Source: Luteolibacter sp. LG18 (GTDB lineage: Bacteria > Verrucomicrobiota > Verrucomicrobiia > Verrucomicrobiales > Akkermansiaceae). Taken from it: 64,000 bases of DNA. The stretch lies in the NCBI RefSeq assembly GCF_036322585.1, contig NZ_AP024600.1:372001-436000 (forward strand), given 5' to 3'. Position 1 is the first letter of the stretch; each line of letters opens with the position of its first letter. The position numbers and the translations under genes are program-made. Below are positions 28,385 to 36,933 of this stretch, piece by piece. Under the pieces are notes generated by a model. It saw nothing but the letters and a program-made list of their open reading frames with translations, was not told the origin of the DNA and searched no databases.

Positions 28385-29323
28385 ATGAAGCAGCGTCTGG
28401 TGCTTGTGTTGATCGCCGCGGTCGTGCTCGCGGTGGCCGGTGTGGTCGGGTGGCGCCTCCGCAACGATCCATCCGGAAACAGCCTGGGGCAGAACGCCTA
28501 CCAGCACACCGCCGCAATCCTCGCCATCGGCCCACGCCCGGCCGGCTCGCAGGGCTTGGCCAAAGTGCGCGGCTACGTGAAGCAGGAGCTGGAGAAGTCC
28601 GGCTGGTCCGTGAAGGAGCAGGCGTTCAAGCGCAATACCCTCAAGGGCGAGGTGGAGTTCGTGAACGTCCGCGCGCGCTTCGCGCCGAAGGGCACCGACG
28701 CCTGGGCCGCCGTGCCGGAGGGCATCCTGTGCGCCCATATCGACTCGAAGGACATCCCGGGCATGGAATTCCTCGGCGCGGACGACGCCGCCTCGGCCTG
28801 CGCGGCCATCGTCGAGATCGGTCGCCACCTCGCGTCCCAGAAGCCGGAACAAGCCGGGAAGCTGGAACTGGTCTTCTTCGATGGCGAGGAAGGCTTCAGC
28901 GATTCCATCACCACCATCGATGGCCTTTTCGGCAGCCGGGAGTACGCCGGCGTGTGGCGGAGCCAGCCGAAGAAACCGCGCTTCGGCATCCTGCTCGACA
29001 TGATCGGCCACACCAACCTGCGGATCTCGCTGCCTGTCGATTCGCCGGAGTTCCTGAAGAACCACGTGCTGGCCGCGGCCACGCAGGAGGATGTGAAAAA
29101 GCACTTCTCGGTGTCCGACTTCACGATCACCGACGACCACGTGCCGCTCAATCAGGTCGGCATCCCGACCATCGATGTGATCGGTGATTTCTCGAACTTC
29201 AACTGGTGGCACAACCAGAAGGGCGGCAAGGACGACCTGTCCGTGATCTCCGCCGAGTCGCTGGACAAATCGATGCGCGTGACCATCCGAACGCTCGACC
29301 GGTTGTTCGACAAGGACCAGTGA
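28385..29323 (+). CDS. Membrane-anchored M28 family zinc peptidase / glutaminyl-cyclase-like
   Basis: A 312-residue protein with an N-terminal membrane anchor (residues 4-23). The co-catalytic zinc enzyme core shows CAHIDSK, FLGADDAASACAA, VFFDGEEGF (catalytic Glu pair) and DDHVPLNQVGIPTIDVIG. The FFDGEE-x-F and D-D-H-x-P-L-N blocks are shared with glutaminyl-peptide cyclotransferases of this fold, so it may form pyroglutamate or act as an aminopeptidase outside the cytoplasm. Confidence 0.88.
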   Translation: MKQRLVLVLIAAVVLAVAGVVGWRLRNDPSGNSLGQNAYQHTAAILAIGPRPAGSQGLAKVRGYVKQELEKSGWSVKEQAFKRNTLKGEVEFVNVRARFAPKGTDAWAAVPEGILCAHIDSKDIPGMEFLGADDAASACAAIVEIGRHLASQKPEQAGKLELVFFDGEEGFSDSITTIDGLFGSREYAGVWRSQPKKPRFGILLDMIGHTNLRISLPVDSPEFLKNHVLAAATQEDVKKHFSVSDFTITDDHVPLNQVGIPTIDVIGDFSNFNWWHNQKGGKDDLSVISAESLDKSMRVTIRTLDRLFDKDQ

Positions 29324-29344
29324 CCAGAAGGCCGCGGACCCGCC

Positions 29345-30358
29345 TCAGGGTGCGAGGACGTGTTTCACCGCTTCCCGCTTGAGCCGCAGCTCGCGCCATT
29401 CATTGACCAGACGGCTCACCTCGATCACTCCGCAACCGGCGGGCAGCTTCACGCGGTTCCCATCCCACCAGACCCCACGGATTGCGACAATCGCATCAAA
29501 TCGACCGCAATCCCAAACGCCAAAGGGCGCTCCAAATTCATAGGGGCAGCCGAGCCGGCGCCTCCAGCCGATGAGCTGTGAGAGAGTCCCCGGCGTGCGC
29601 GGATGCGGTCCGAGCGCGGGCGTGGGATGCAGACGGCGAATCAAATCGGAAGGCTTCTGCGGTTCGTCCAGCTCCACCTCGATCGGGGAAAGGAAATGCA
29701 CCAGCGAGCCGAGATCGAGGATGGTGCGTTCGCCGCGGTGCACCGTGCCGATGTCGCCGAGTTTCGCGACCAGAGACTGGGCCACGTATTCGTGCTCGCG
29801 GATTTCCTTCTCATCCACCGCGAACACCACCCGCTCCTCGCGCTTCGCGGTGCCCGCCAACGCCATGGTGGTGAGCTTCCGGCCACTCAGTGAAAACAAC
29901 ACCTCCGGAGTCGCGCCGGAGAACCCGCGATCCCCCTCTGACCACGCGTAGGACAGGCGGGGCGCGGCCTGGCGCGTCATCGCGGCCGCCACATCGAAAG
30001 GCGATCCGGACACCAGCCGCCCCTCCTCCACCACCACCGGCACCGTTTTCTCGAACGTGCCGCGGCGGATCTCGTCCATCACCTCTTGGAACACCCCGGC
30101 GAAGGGACCGGCATCGATCTCCGCCCATTCGCAAACGGGCAGCGGACGATCACTGAAACGGGCTTCCAGCGCCGCGGAGTCGAGATGCTCCACCGCCGCG
30201 GGAATCCGCCACGGCTCCGGCTCATCCAAGCCGTATCGCTGGACGTAAAACGCCACGCCATCCGCGGGCGGAACCGCGGCCGCGGTGAACGGGCCGTGCC
30301 CGAGCACCACCGAGCCATCGGGGCGGGCCAGCCAAGCGAGCGGTGCGGATTCGTTCAT
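29345..30358 (-). CDS. Isochorismate synthase / chorismate-binding enzyme
   Basis: A 337-residue chorismate-utilising enzyme. The C-terminal core has GATPEVLFS, MALAGTAKR, DEKEIREHEYVAQSL, LHPTPALGPHPR and the closing GCGVIEVSRLVNEWRE region, as in MenF/EntC and PabB/TrpE relatives. HPTPALG and the missing glutamine amidotransferase context favour isochorismate synthase (menaquinone route). It overlaps the acyltransferase gene by four bases (ATGA). No other men genes are in the window. Confidence 0.85.
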   Translation of the reverse strand: MNESAPLAWLARPDGSVVLGHGPFTAAAVPPADGVAFYVQRYGLDEPEPWRIPAAVEHLDSAALEARFSDRPLPVCEWAEIDAGPFAGVFQEVMDEIRRGTFEKTVPVVVEEGRLVSGSPFDVAAAMTRQAAPRLSYAWSEGDRGFSGATPEVLFSLSGRKLTTMALAGTAKREERVVFAVDEKEIREHEYVAQSLVAKLGDIGTVHRGERTILDLGSLVHFLSPIEVELDEPQKPSDLIRRLHPTPALGPHPRTPGTLSQLIGWRRRLGCPYEFGAPFGVWDCGRFDAIVAIRGVWWDGNRVKLPAGCGVIEVSRLVNEWRELRLKREAVKHVLAP

Positions 30359-31608
30359 GCGTCGCCGCGGACGATGGAGGGTGAATCCGCGCCCGACAAG
30401 CCCGTCGGGTCTCCCTGCCGCACCATCGCCCCGAGTTTCTCCTCCAGCACGGCGGTGAGTTCCGGTGCCCCGCCCTTCGCGGGCAGTTCCCCGGCTCCCA
30501 GCATTCGGGTGACATCAATGGGCTCCCCGAACACGATCGTTGCCTTCCGCGCCACCGGGTAGGTCGCTTTGCCCAGCAGATCCTCTTCCAGCTTCATCAG
30601 CGTCTCCGCGATCCGGTGGTCGTCCGGATCCTCCGCCAGATAAACACCGGGATAGCTATAGACCTGATAGGCCACATGGATCCGCTTGATGTCATCGAGC
30701 AACCGGTGGCGGGTCGCGGGATCGGGCCGATTCTCCGGATCGAGCAGGGCCTTGCGGATACGGAACCGCTGGGCGCGGACCCGTTCCGGCACGGTGGTCG
30801 AGCGCACGTCCTTGCCATGGCGGCCCTCGACATCCGCAAGCAGCCGTTCGCGCAGGCGCTCCAGGCGCTCCGCCAGATCCCCGGTGCCGGTCTCGCCGAA
30901 ATACTCCATCTCCTTCACCGCCAGCAGAGCCGGGCCGAAACGATACAAACGCTCCACCACCGGCAAATCCTCCTTCGGCGTCCAGCCGATGGTCTTCTCC
31001 AGCGCCGCCACCCGCTCCGGGAAGGTCTCGCGCACCGAGCCATCATATTCGAAGCGGAAGGCGATCGGGAAAATCCACGCACGCCGGTTGTCCGGCAGCT
31101 TCCGTGCGACCTTCAGCAGGATCGAGGCAAGGCCATCGTGGAGCGGGTCCAGCCACTCATGGTGATGGTAGATCTCCCCTTCCGGATAAATCACCAGCGG
31201 ATAATCGCCCGCCTCCAAGATCGAGAGCGCCATCTTGATCGCCGCGATGTCCGCCCCATCCCGGTCCACCGAGAACACTCCGCCGCTCTGGAGGGCGAAG
31301 GCATTGATCGCACCGGCCTCGAAAATCTCCCGCGCACCCATGAACCGCGGCCGGATGCCCACCCGCGCGGTCACCTCACTGAGGACATGCACGTCCGCGT
31401 GGTCGGCGTGGTTTGGAGCGAGCACCACCGCGTCCTTCGACCGCATGGCCTCCTCCAACCGCTCGATGCCGTGGCATTCGACCGAGGAGACATGATAGAA
31501 GCGCTTCAAGAACACACTCCGGTTCACCCACCGTAGCAGCGGGTTCAGCCACGGCCGGTCGACCGGTGGCCGGAAACGGTAGGGGCGGTCCTGGGGCAGT
31601 TCTCTCAT
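30355..31608 (-). CDS. PlsC-type lysophospholipid acyltransferase family protein
   Basis: A 417-residue protein with the acyltransferase motifs NHADHADVHV (the H-x4-D catalytic block), FMGAREIF and YPEGEIYHH. The C-terminal half (about residues 220-400) is longer than in typical PlsC proteins, helical and charged, and includes the RIHVAYQVYSYPGVYL region. It probably acylates a lipid intermediate at the membrane. The gene is upstream of, and coupled to, the isochorismate synthase-like gene. Confidence 0.88.
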   Translation of the reverse strand: MRELPQDRPYRFRPPVDRPWLNPLLRWVNRSVFLKRFYHVSSVECHGIERLEEAMRSKDAVVLAPNHADHADVHVLSEVTARVGIRPRFMGAREIFEAGAINAFALQSGGVFSVDRDGADIAAIKMALSILEAGDYPLVIYPEGEIYHHHEWLDPLHDGLASILLKVARKLPDNRRAWIFPIAFRFEYDGSVRETFPERVAALEKTIGWTPKEDLPVVERLYRFGPALLAVKEMEYFGETGTGDLAERLERLRERLLADVEGRHGKDVRSTTVPERVRAQRFRIRKALLDPENRPDPATRHRLLDDIKRIHVAYQVYSYPGVYLAEDPDDHRIAETLMKLEEDLLGKATYPVARKATIVFGEPIDVTRMLGAGELPAKGGAPELTAVLEEKLGAMVRQGDPTGLSGADSPSIVRGDA

Positions 31609-31643
31609 CCGCCCGCCAGCCTAACAATCCCCTGGCGCGGAGG

Positions 31644-32789
31644 TCAACGGGAGGCCGCCTGTTTCACCCATCCGTTGAGGCGCTGCTGGAGAGGCACGAG
31701 TCCCGCCTGATACCGCTCCGCCAGTGTCGGATCGGCCAGCCAGAGGTTCACTTGATCCAGCGCCGCGCGGTCTCCGGCAACGATGCCTTCCTTTGTATAC
31801 GGGGCCGGATTGTCCCCATACAGCCGGTAGCCGGTAGTGGCGCTGCGGAGCGGAAACACTTTCAGAAACATTTCCGCCTCCCCGGCGGTGAGGGCGGGAT
31901 CACGGAGATAGCGGTCCGCCGCGGACAATTGCCCGGGATCGGCGGGATCGATGCGGGCCATCAGGCTCGCGCGCTCGGCCGGAGCCAGCGCCGCGGCCTC
32001 CGGAGACGTCACCAGTTCGGTCACCGCCGCGGGATGATCGGCCGCGAATTCATCGAGCGCCATCGCGCGCAGGGTCCGGCTGCCCTGCCACGCCGCGACC
32101 GTCCTCGCCGCGGCAGGTGTGCCAATGACCCGGGCGAGATCGAAGGCCGCGGCGAACCCCGGCTCATTCCCCCAACCGACATGCCCCAACATCGAACCCA
32201 AGCGCGAAACCAGTTCGTCGCTCCCCGCCCGCGCCGGACCATCCCGCGTGAGCGATCGCATCGCCATCGCGAATTCATTGGCAGAGGCGGTGGAATCGAG
32301 CACCTGACGGGCGACTGGCACCGCGGCCTCCATGTCCGAACCGGCCAGCACATCGAGCAGGAACACCCGCAAGGTCGGCCAGCCCTTCAGGAAACCGTGC
32401 GGACCGACCTCGAACTTGAGCCCGGTCGGGAGGTCTCCCCCGGATTCCAAGAGCTCCGCGATCACCGCCGCCAGCACCGTCGGGTCCATGGCGATCCACT
32501 CGGTGCGGAGCTCATTCAGACGCGCGGCGATCTCCTCCGGAGTGGGCCGGGGATTACCATTCAGCCAGCGGATCAAAGCGGCCCATTGACCGCGAATCAC
32601 CCGCCGCTGGTTCGCATCACGGGTCGAAAAATCCGCATCCCCCTCGTCCTCTGAAGCCGCCTTCTTCCCCTCGGATGCCGGAGCCAACGCCACCGTCGGC
32701 GGGCTGGCACGATGGCCCCGGAGGGCCACCACCGCGAGGATCGCCACGGCGATTCCTGCGACGATCCACCACCGGCGCGGCATGCTCAC
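31644..32789 (-). CDS. Membrane-anchored helical protein of unknown function
   Basis: A 381-residue protein with one N-terminal membrane helix (about residues 6-23) and an all-helical remainder rich in Ala and Leu that looks like a helical-repeat scaffold. The start could be GTG at 32789, overlapping the protease stop as GTGA, or ATG at 32783. No family was recognised. Its coupling to the protease gene suggests a shared role at the cell envelope. Confidence 0.65.
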   Translation of the reverse strand: MSMPRRWWIVAGIAVAILAVVALRGHRASPPTVALAPASEGKKAASEDEGDADFSTRDANQRRVIRGQWAALIRWLNGNPRPTPEEIAARLNELRTEWIAMDPTVLAAVIAELLESGGDLPTGLKFEVGPHGFLKGWPTLRVFLLDVLAGSDMEAAVPVARQVLDSTASANEFAMAMRSLTRDGPARAGSDELVSRLGSMLGHVGWGNEPGFAAAFDLARVIGTPAAARTVAAWQGSRTLRAMALDEFAADHPAAVTELVTSPEAAALAPAERASLMARIDPADPGQLSAADRYLRDPALTAGEAEMFLKVFPLRSATTGYRLYGDNPAPYTKEGIVAGDRAALDQVNLWLADPTLAERYQAGLVPLQQRLNGWVKQAASR

Positions 32790-34021
32790 GGAGTCGGAGT
32801 GGTGGTACCGGACGCTTTGTCCACGCCGATCTCCAGCGCGATCTTGTTCACCGTGGCGATGTCACCCTTCAGGCGGTCCTGCACGCGCACGGTCCATGGG
32901 CCGTTCGCGTAGATGCCGGAGAAAGCCTCGCTGAAATCCTTGTCATCGATCACGAGGTCGTCCTCGTCCCCGCCTTCTTCCTTGTGGACGATGGTGGCCA
33001 CTCCACCCGGCCCCTGGAGGACGACCAAAAGATCGCCCTGGTGGGGAGTCGAGATGTCGAGGTTGAGGTGCACCTTGGTGACCGCCGCCCCTTCCTCGAA
33101 GCGGGAAACGTTGAAACGGAAATCGGTGTAGCGGGCGACACCGTCGGGAATCTTCTTCGCCTTGGTCATCGGGAAGAAGAACGAGGTCGCGCCCACTCCC
33201 CCCACCGACACCGGGGTGGCCGGGGTCGGTTTCACGATCGGGGCGACCGATTTCGTCAAGGCGTTCACATCGGGCGAAAAGGCATACACGATGGTCTCGG
33301 ACGGCAAGCCACCGACCAACACCCCGGACGCGACCCACGAGGCCCCTTTCTGGACCCACAGCGGACCACCGCTGTTGCCGCTGCCGGTGGTCACGAGCGA
33401 AGTCCGCATCGCCCGGCCGAAGTCCACGGCATAAGGCGTGATGCCCGGTCCGGTCTGGTGCAGGAAATAGCCCGGAATGTCCTCGCCGGTGTAGAAATTC
33501 ACGGCCGGATAGCCCGTGATCATCGTGGTCACATTGCCGCGGATGTCCTTGTAGCCATTGGTGTTCAGCACCGCCGGGGTGCCGGGAATCAGGTCCTCGA
33601 AGGCGAAGCCCAGCACCACGTCACGGCTGAACGCGCTGCCATTGACGGCCTTCTGCGCCTCCGCGAGGGCTTCATACGATTTGAAGCGGTAATAGCCGCG
33701 GGATGGGATCGTCGCCTCGGTATCCGCGGTATCCGAATTGTTCATCGGAACCCAATCCGGCGGCAGCCCCCAATCCAAAGTCGCCTCTGTATCGTCGCCC
33801 CCCAACGAGGAAACCACATGAGCGGCTGTGAAAAAGGCCCGCTGGTTCCACGCCACGAACCCGCTGCCGCGGACCTCGTCCGTGAGCACCACCCCGTTGA
33901 AACGGTAGGGTTCCGTATCGATCAACAGGGGGTCGATCTTCACGGGATTGAGAGTCTTGTCCGCATGCGCCATTCCGGCGAGCGAGACCAACCCGAGGGC
34001 GGAGAGGGCGATGGTTTTCAC
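32786..34021 (-). CDS. Secreted trypsin-like serine protease with C-terminal P-domain
   Basis: A 411-residue protein with a signal peptide ending near AHA (residue 20). The catalytic triad candidates are H68 (TAAHVV), D134 (SRDVVLGF) and S217 (GSGNSGGP). From about residue 285 it carries a proprotein-convertase-like P-domain (TKVHLNLDISTPHQGDLLVV, then a GPWTVRVQD core). Such P-domains usually cap subtilisin-like proteases; a chymotrypsin-fold partner is less usual. The protein ends in a short Thr/Pro tail. It probably acts outside the cell. Confidence 0.88.
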   Translation of the reverse strand: MKTIALSALGLVSLAGMAHADKTLNPVKIDPLLIDTEPYRFNGVVLTDEVRGSGFVAWNQRAFFTAAHVVSSLGGDDTEATLDWGLPPDWVPMNNSDTADTEATIPSRGYYRFKSYEALAEAQKAVNGSAFSRDVVLGFAFEDLIPGTPAVLNTNGYKDIRGNVTTMITGYPAVNFYTGEDIPGYFLHQTGPGITPYAVDFGRAMRTSLVTTGSGNSGGPLWVQKGASWVASGVLVGGLPSETIVYAFSPDVNALTKSVAPIVKPTPATPVSVGGVGATSFFFPMTKAKKIPDGVARYTDFRFNVSRFEEGAAVTKVHLNLDISTPHQGDLLVVLQGPGGVATIVHKEEGGDEDDLVIDDKDFSEAFSGIYANGPWTVRVQDRLKGDIATVNKIALEIGVDKASGTTTPTP

Positions 34022-34177
34022 GGAACAGCAGGGATGAAAATTCCTTGGATTCCTTAAAGATCAACGCGCCGGGTGTCAAGCCAGCCCGAGCCCGCCAAAC
34101 CCTCCCCTGCCGCAACGTGGGGCGTATTCCCGATTGCTTATGCGGGATTCTGTTGGGAAACATTGGGAATCATCCCC

Positions 34178-35653
34178 ATGCCGAAGCAAGTTTTCATCGC
34201 CGTTGACCTCGGGGCCGGAAGCGGCCGCGTGATCGCCGCCAAGACCGACCTCACCAAACTCTATCTGGAAGAGGTCCACCGCTTCGACAATCCCGGCACC
34301 GACCTTCCCGACGGCTCCTACTGGAACCTGATCGGCCTCTATCGTGAAATTCTCACCGGTCTGCGCACCGCCGTGGAGCGCTACGGTGACAAGATCGTCT
34401 CGATCGGCATCGACACCTGGGGCTGCGACCACGCCCTGCTCGACGGCCACGGCCAGCTTCTCGGAATGCCGCACCAGTACCGCGATCCGCGCCACGAGGG
34501 CATGGCGGAAGCGATGCACGCGATCCTGCCGGAGGTGGAGATTTTCGCCCAAACCGGCGTGGCCACCAATTTCTACAACACCTCGCTGCACCTGCTGGCG
34601 GAGGTGAAAAAGCAGAGCCCCGGCCTGCTGCATGCCAGCCGCCTGCTGTTCACCCCGGACGTGCTGGCCTACTGGCTCACCGGCGTGCAGGCGGTGGAGC
34701 GCACCGTGGCCTCCACCTCGCAGCTCCTCGACCCGCGCAGCGGCGATTGGGCTTGGGGAGTGATCGAGTCGCTGGGGCTGCCGTCCGGCATCTTCGGCGA
34801 GATCGTGGCTCCCGGCACCGTGCTCGGCCCGATCCGCGCGGAAGTCGCTCGCCAGATCGGCCGCGCGGACATCCCGGTGGTCGCATCCGCCTGCCATGAC
34901 ACCGCCGCGGCGGTGGCCGGCATCCCGATGACCGAGGGCGACAACCTGTGGCTGTCCTCCGGCACCTGGTCGATCATGGGCATCGAGACCCGCGAGCCGA
35001 TCACCGGACCGGACGCGTTCAAGGCGGGCTTTTGCAACGAGCTGGGGGTCGATGGCACCGTCCGCTTCCTGAAGAATATCGCGGGCCTGTGGCTGATCCA
35101 GGAGTGCAAGCGCCAGTGGGCGCTCGATGGCGAGGACATCACCTACGCCGGACTGGCCGAGCTGGCGAAGGAAGCGGAGCCGTTCAGCGCCTTCATCGAT
35201 CCGGACGATCCGGTGTTCGCCAGCCCGGGCGACATGCCTGCGAAGATCGCCGCGTGGTGCGAGCGCACCGGCCAGACGGTTCCGAGGAAAAAGGGCTGTA
35301 TCCTGCGCATCGCCACCGAATCGCTGGCGCTGAAATACCGCATGACGCTCGACAAACTGCGCCAGCTCACCGGTCGCGATTTCGCCCGCCTCCACGCGGG
35401 TGGTGGCGGCATCCAGAATGCCCTGCTCAGCCAGGCCACCGCCAATGCCATGGGCATCGAGGTGGTCGCCGGACCAATCGAGGCCACCTCCTGCGGCAAC
35501 CTGATCACCCAGATGGTCGCCACCGGCCACCTGCCGGACTTCGCCGCGGGCCGCCAGTTGATCCGGGATTCCTTCGAGTTCGTGACCTACACGCCGCAGG
35601 ACACGGAGGCATGGAACGAGGCCTACGCCCGCTTCCAGGCCCTCTGCCGCTGA
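34178..35653 (+). CDS. rhaB: Rhamnulokinase (FGGY family)
   Basis: A 491-residue sugar kinase that phosphorylates L-rhamnulose. N-terminal VDLGAGSGRVIAA is the ATPase phosphate-1 motif; the block GIDTWGCDHALLD and the C-terminal HAGGGGIQNALLSQATAN with VVAGPIEATSCGN are characteristic of RhaB. The ATG at 34178 fits family length (E. coli RhaB 489 residues). Other rha genes are not adjacent, so the pathway would be completed elsewhere. Confidence 0.93.
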   Translation: MPKQVFIAVDLGAGSGRVIAAKTDLTKLYLEEVHRFDNPGTDLPDGSYWNLIGLYREILTGLRTAVERYGDKIVSIGIDTWGCDHALLDGHGQLLGMPHQYRDPRHEGMAEAMHAILPEVEIFAQTGVATNFYNTSLHLLAEVKKQSPGLLHASRLLFTPDVLAYWLTGVQAVERTVASTSQLLDPRSGDWAWGVIESLGLPSGIFGEIVAPGTVLGPIRAEVARQIGRADIPVVASACHDTAAAVAGIPMTEGDNLWLSSGTWSIMGIETREPITGPDAFKAGFCNELGVDGTVRFLKNIAGLWLIQECKRQWALDGEDITYAGLAELAKEAEPFSAFIDPDDPVFASPGDMPAKIAAWCERTGQTVPRKKGCILRIATESLALKYRMTLDKLRQLTGRDFARLHAGGGGIQNALLSQATANAMGIEVVAGPIEATSCGNLITQMVATGHLPDFAAGRQLIRDSFEFVTYTPQDTEAWNEAYARFQALCR

Positions 35654-35765
35654 TGCCAACAAGCTCTCCTTGTGGCCGCCATGAGGAACTCTCAGACCGT
35701 CAACCAGTCCCCTGTAGCCATCTGGCCCGGGATCTGATTAAAGTCGCTCTCTCATCGCTATCAAC

Positions 35766-36815
35766 ATGATCGACCCGGAACGTATTTTCGAATCCGACTT
35801 CCTCCGCGCCACCGAGGCCGCGGCACTCTTCGCCCATCGCTGGATGGGCCGGGGTGACAAGGAAGCCGCCGATGAAGCCGCCTGCGACGCCATTCGCGGC
35901 ATGTTCGACCTGATGGACATGCGCGGCGAGGTGGTGATCGGCGAAGGCATCAAGGACGACGCCCCCGGCCTCTTCAAGGGCGAGAAGGTCGGCACCTGGC
36001 TGGAAGGCGCCCCGCAGTTCCACATCGCGCTCGATCCGGTGGACGGCACCACCAACGTCTCCAAGGGCATGGCGAACTCGGTGGCCTGCATCGCCGCCGC
36101 GATCCCTCGCAACGGCGAGGAGAACGCGCTGGAGGACATCCCGGCCTTCTACATGGAGAAGCTCTCCTACCCGCAGAAGGTCCGGAAGGCCTTCATCGAA
36201 GACCCCTCTTTGCCGATCAGCGTGGAAGCCCCCACCGAGGAGGTCATCAAGATCACCGCGAAGATCCTGGAAAAGGACATCCGTGACATCGTGGTCATGG
36301 TCCTCGACCGCCCCCGCAACGAGCCCTACATCGACGCCGTGCGCCGCACCGGCGCGAAGCTGCGCATGCTGGCGGACGGCGACATCGCCGCCGCCATCGC
36401 CCCGGGCTTCCCGGACAGCGGCATCGACCTCTACGTCGGCATCGGTGGCTCGCCGGAAGGCGTGCTCTCCGCCGCCGGCCTGCGCTGCCTCGGTGGCGGC
36501 CTGCAGGCCAAGGTCTGGCCGCGCGATCCCATGGAGCGCCGCCTGCTCATCGCCGAGGGCCACGAGAAGATCCTGGACCGCGTCTACCTCTCCAAGGACC
36601 TGGCCAAGGGCGACAGCATCATCTTCAGCGCCACCGGCATCTCCGACACCCCGCTGCTGCGCGGCGTGGAGGTCCGGGGCAATGTGGCCCGCACCCACTC
36701 GGTGCTGATGCGCGTGAAGAGCCGCACCATGCGCTCGATCAAGGCCCACCACGACCTCGCCACCAAGACCTTCCACCTCCGCTCGAAGAAGGCCGAGGTG
36801 CTGCTCTTGGATTGA
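35766..36815 (+). CDS. glpX: Class II fructose-1,6-bisphosphatase (GlpX)
   Basis: A 349-residue enzyme of gluconeogenesis that removes the 1-phosphate of fructose-1,6-bisphosphate. Metal and substrate motifs include VVIGEGIKDDAP, the DPVDGTTNVSKG block, GIGGSPEGVLSAAGL and a C-terminal STHSVLM-type segment (ARTHSVLMRVKSRT). The length matches the family (E. coli 336). The gene stands alone between rhaB and the glycosyltransferase gene. Confidence 0.96.
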   Translation: MIDPERIFESDFLRATEAAALFAHRWMGRGDKEAADEAACDAIRGMFDLMDMRGEVVIGEGIKDDAPGLFKGEKVGTWLEGAPQFHIALDPVDGTTNVSKGMANSVACIAAAIPRNGEENALEDIPAFYMEKLSYPQKVRKAFIEDPSLPISVEAPTEEVIKITAKILEKDIRDIVVMVLDRPRNEPYIDAVRRTGAKLRMLADGDIAAAIAPGFPDSGIDLYVGIGGSPEGVLSAAGLRCLGGGLQAKVWPRDPMERRLLIAEGHEKILDRVYLSKDLAKGDSIIFSATGISDTPLLRGVEVRGNVARTHSVLMRVKSRTMRSIKAHHDLATKTFHLRSKKAEVLLLD

Positions 36816-36825
36816 GGCTTGGGAA

Positions 36826-36851
36826 CAAAGCCATTGGATTCATTGGCTTTG
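36826..36851 (+). terminator. Hairpin after glpX
   Basis: An 8-bp stem (CAAAGCCA with TGGCTTTG, 36826-36833 and 36844-36851) lies ten bases after the stop. It has no T-tract, so termination is likely but weak or Rho-assisted. Confidence 0.6.
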
Positions 36852-36933
36852 CAGCTCCCCCCGGGCCCGGAAAGGAAACCTCATGTTGCTATTGTGACGC
36901 TCAGGGCGTCTGGTGTGGCATGAGGTTGTTCCA

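Noticed and set aside
34076-35662. A 528-codon minus-strand frame over rhaB
   Set aside because: It is a mirror of the rhamnulokinase frame and has no recognisable motif.
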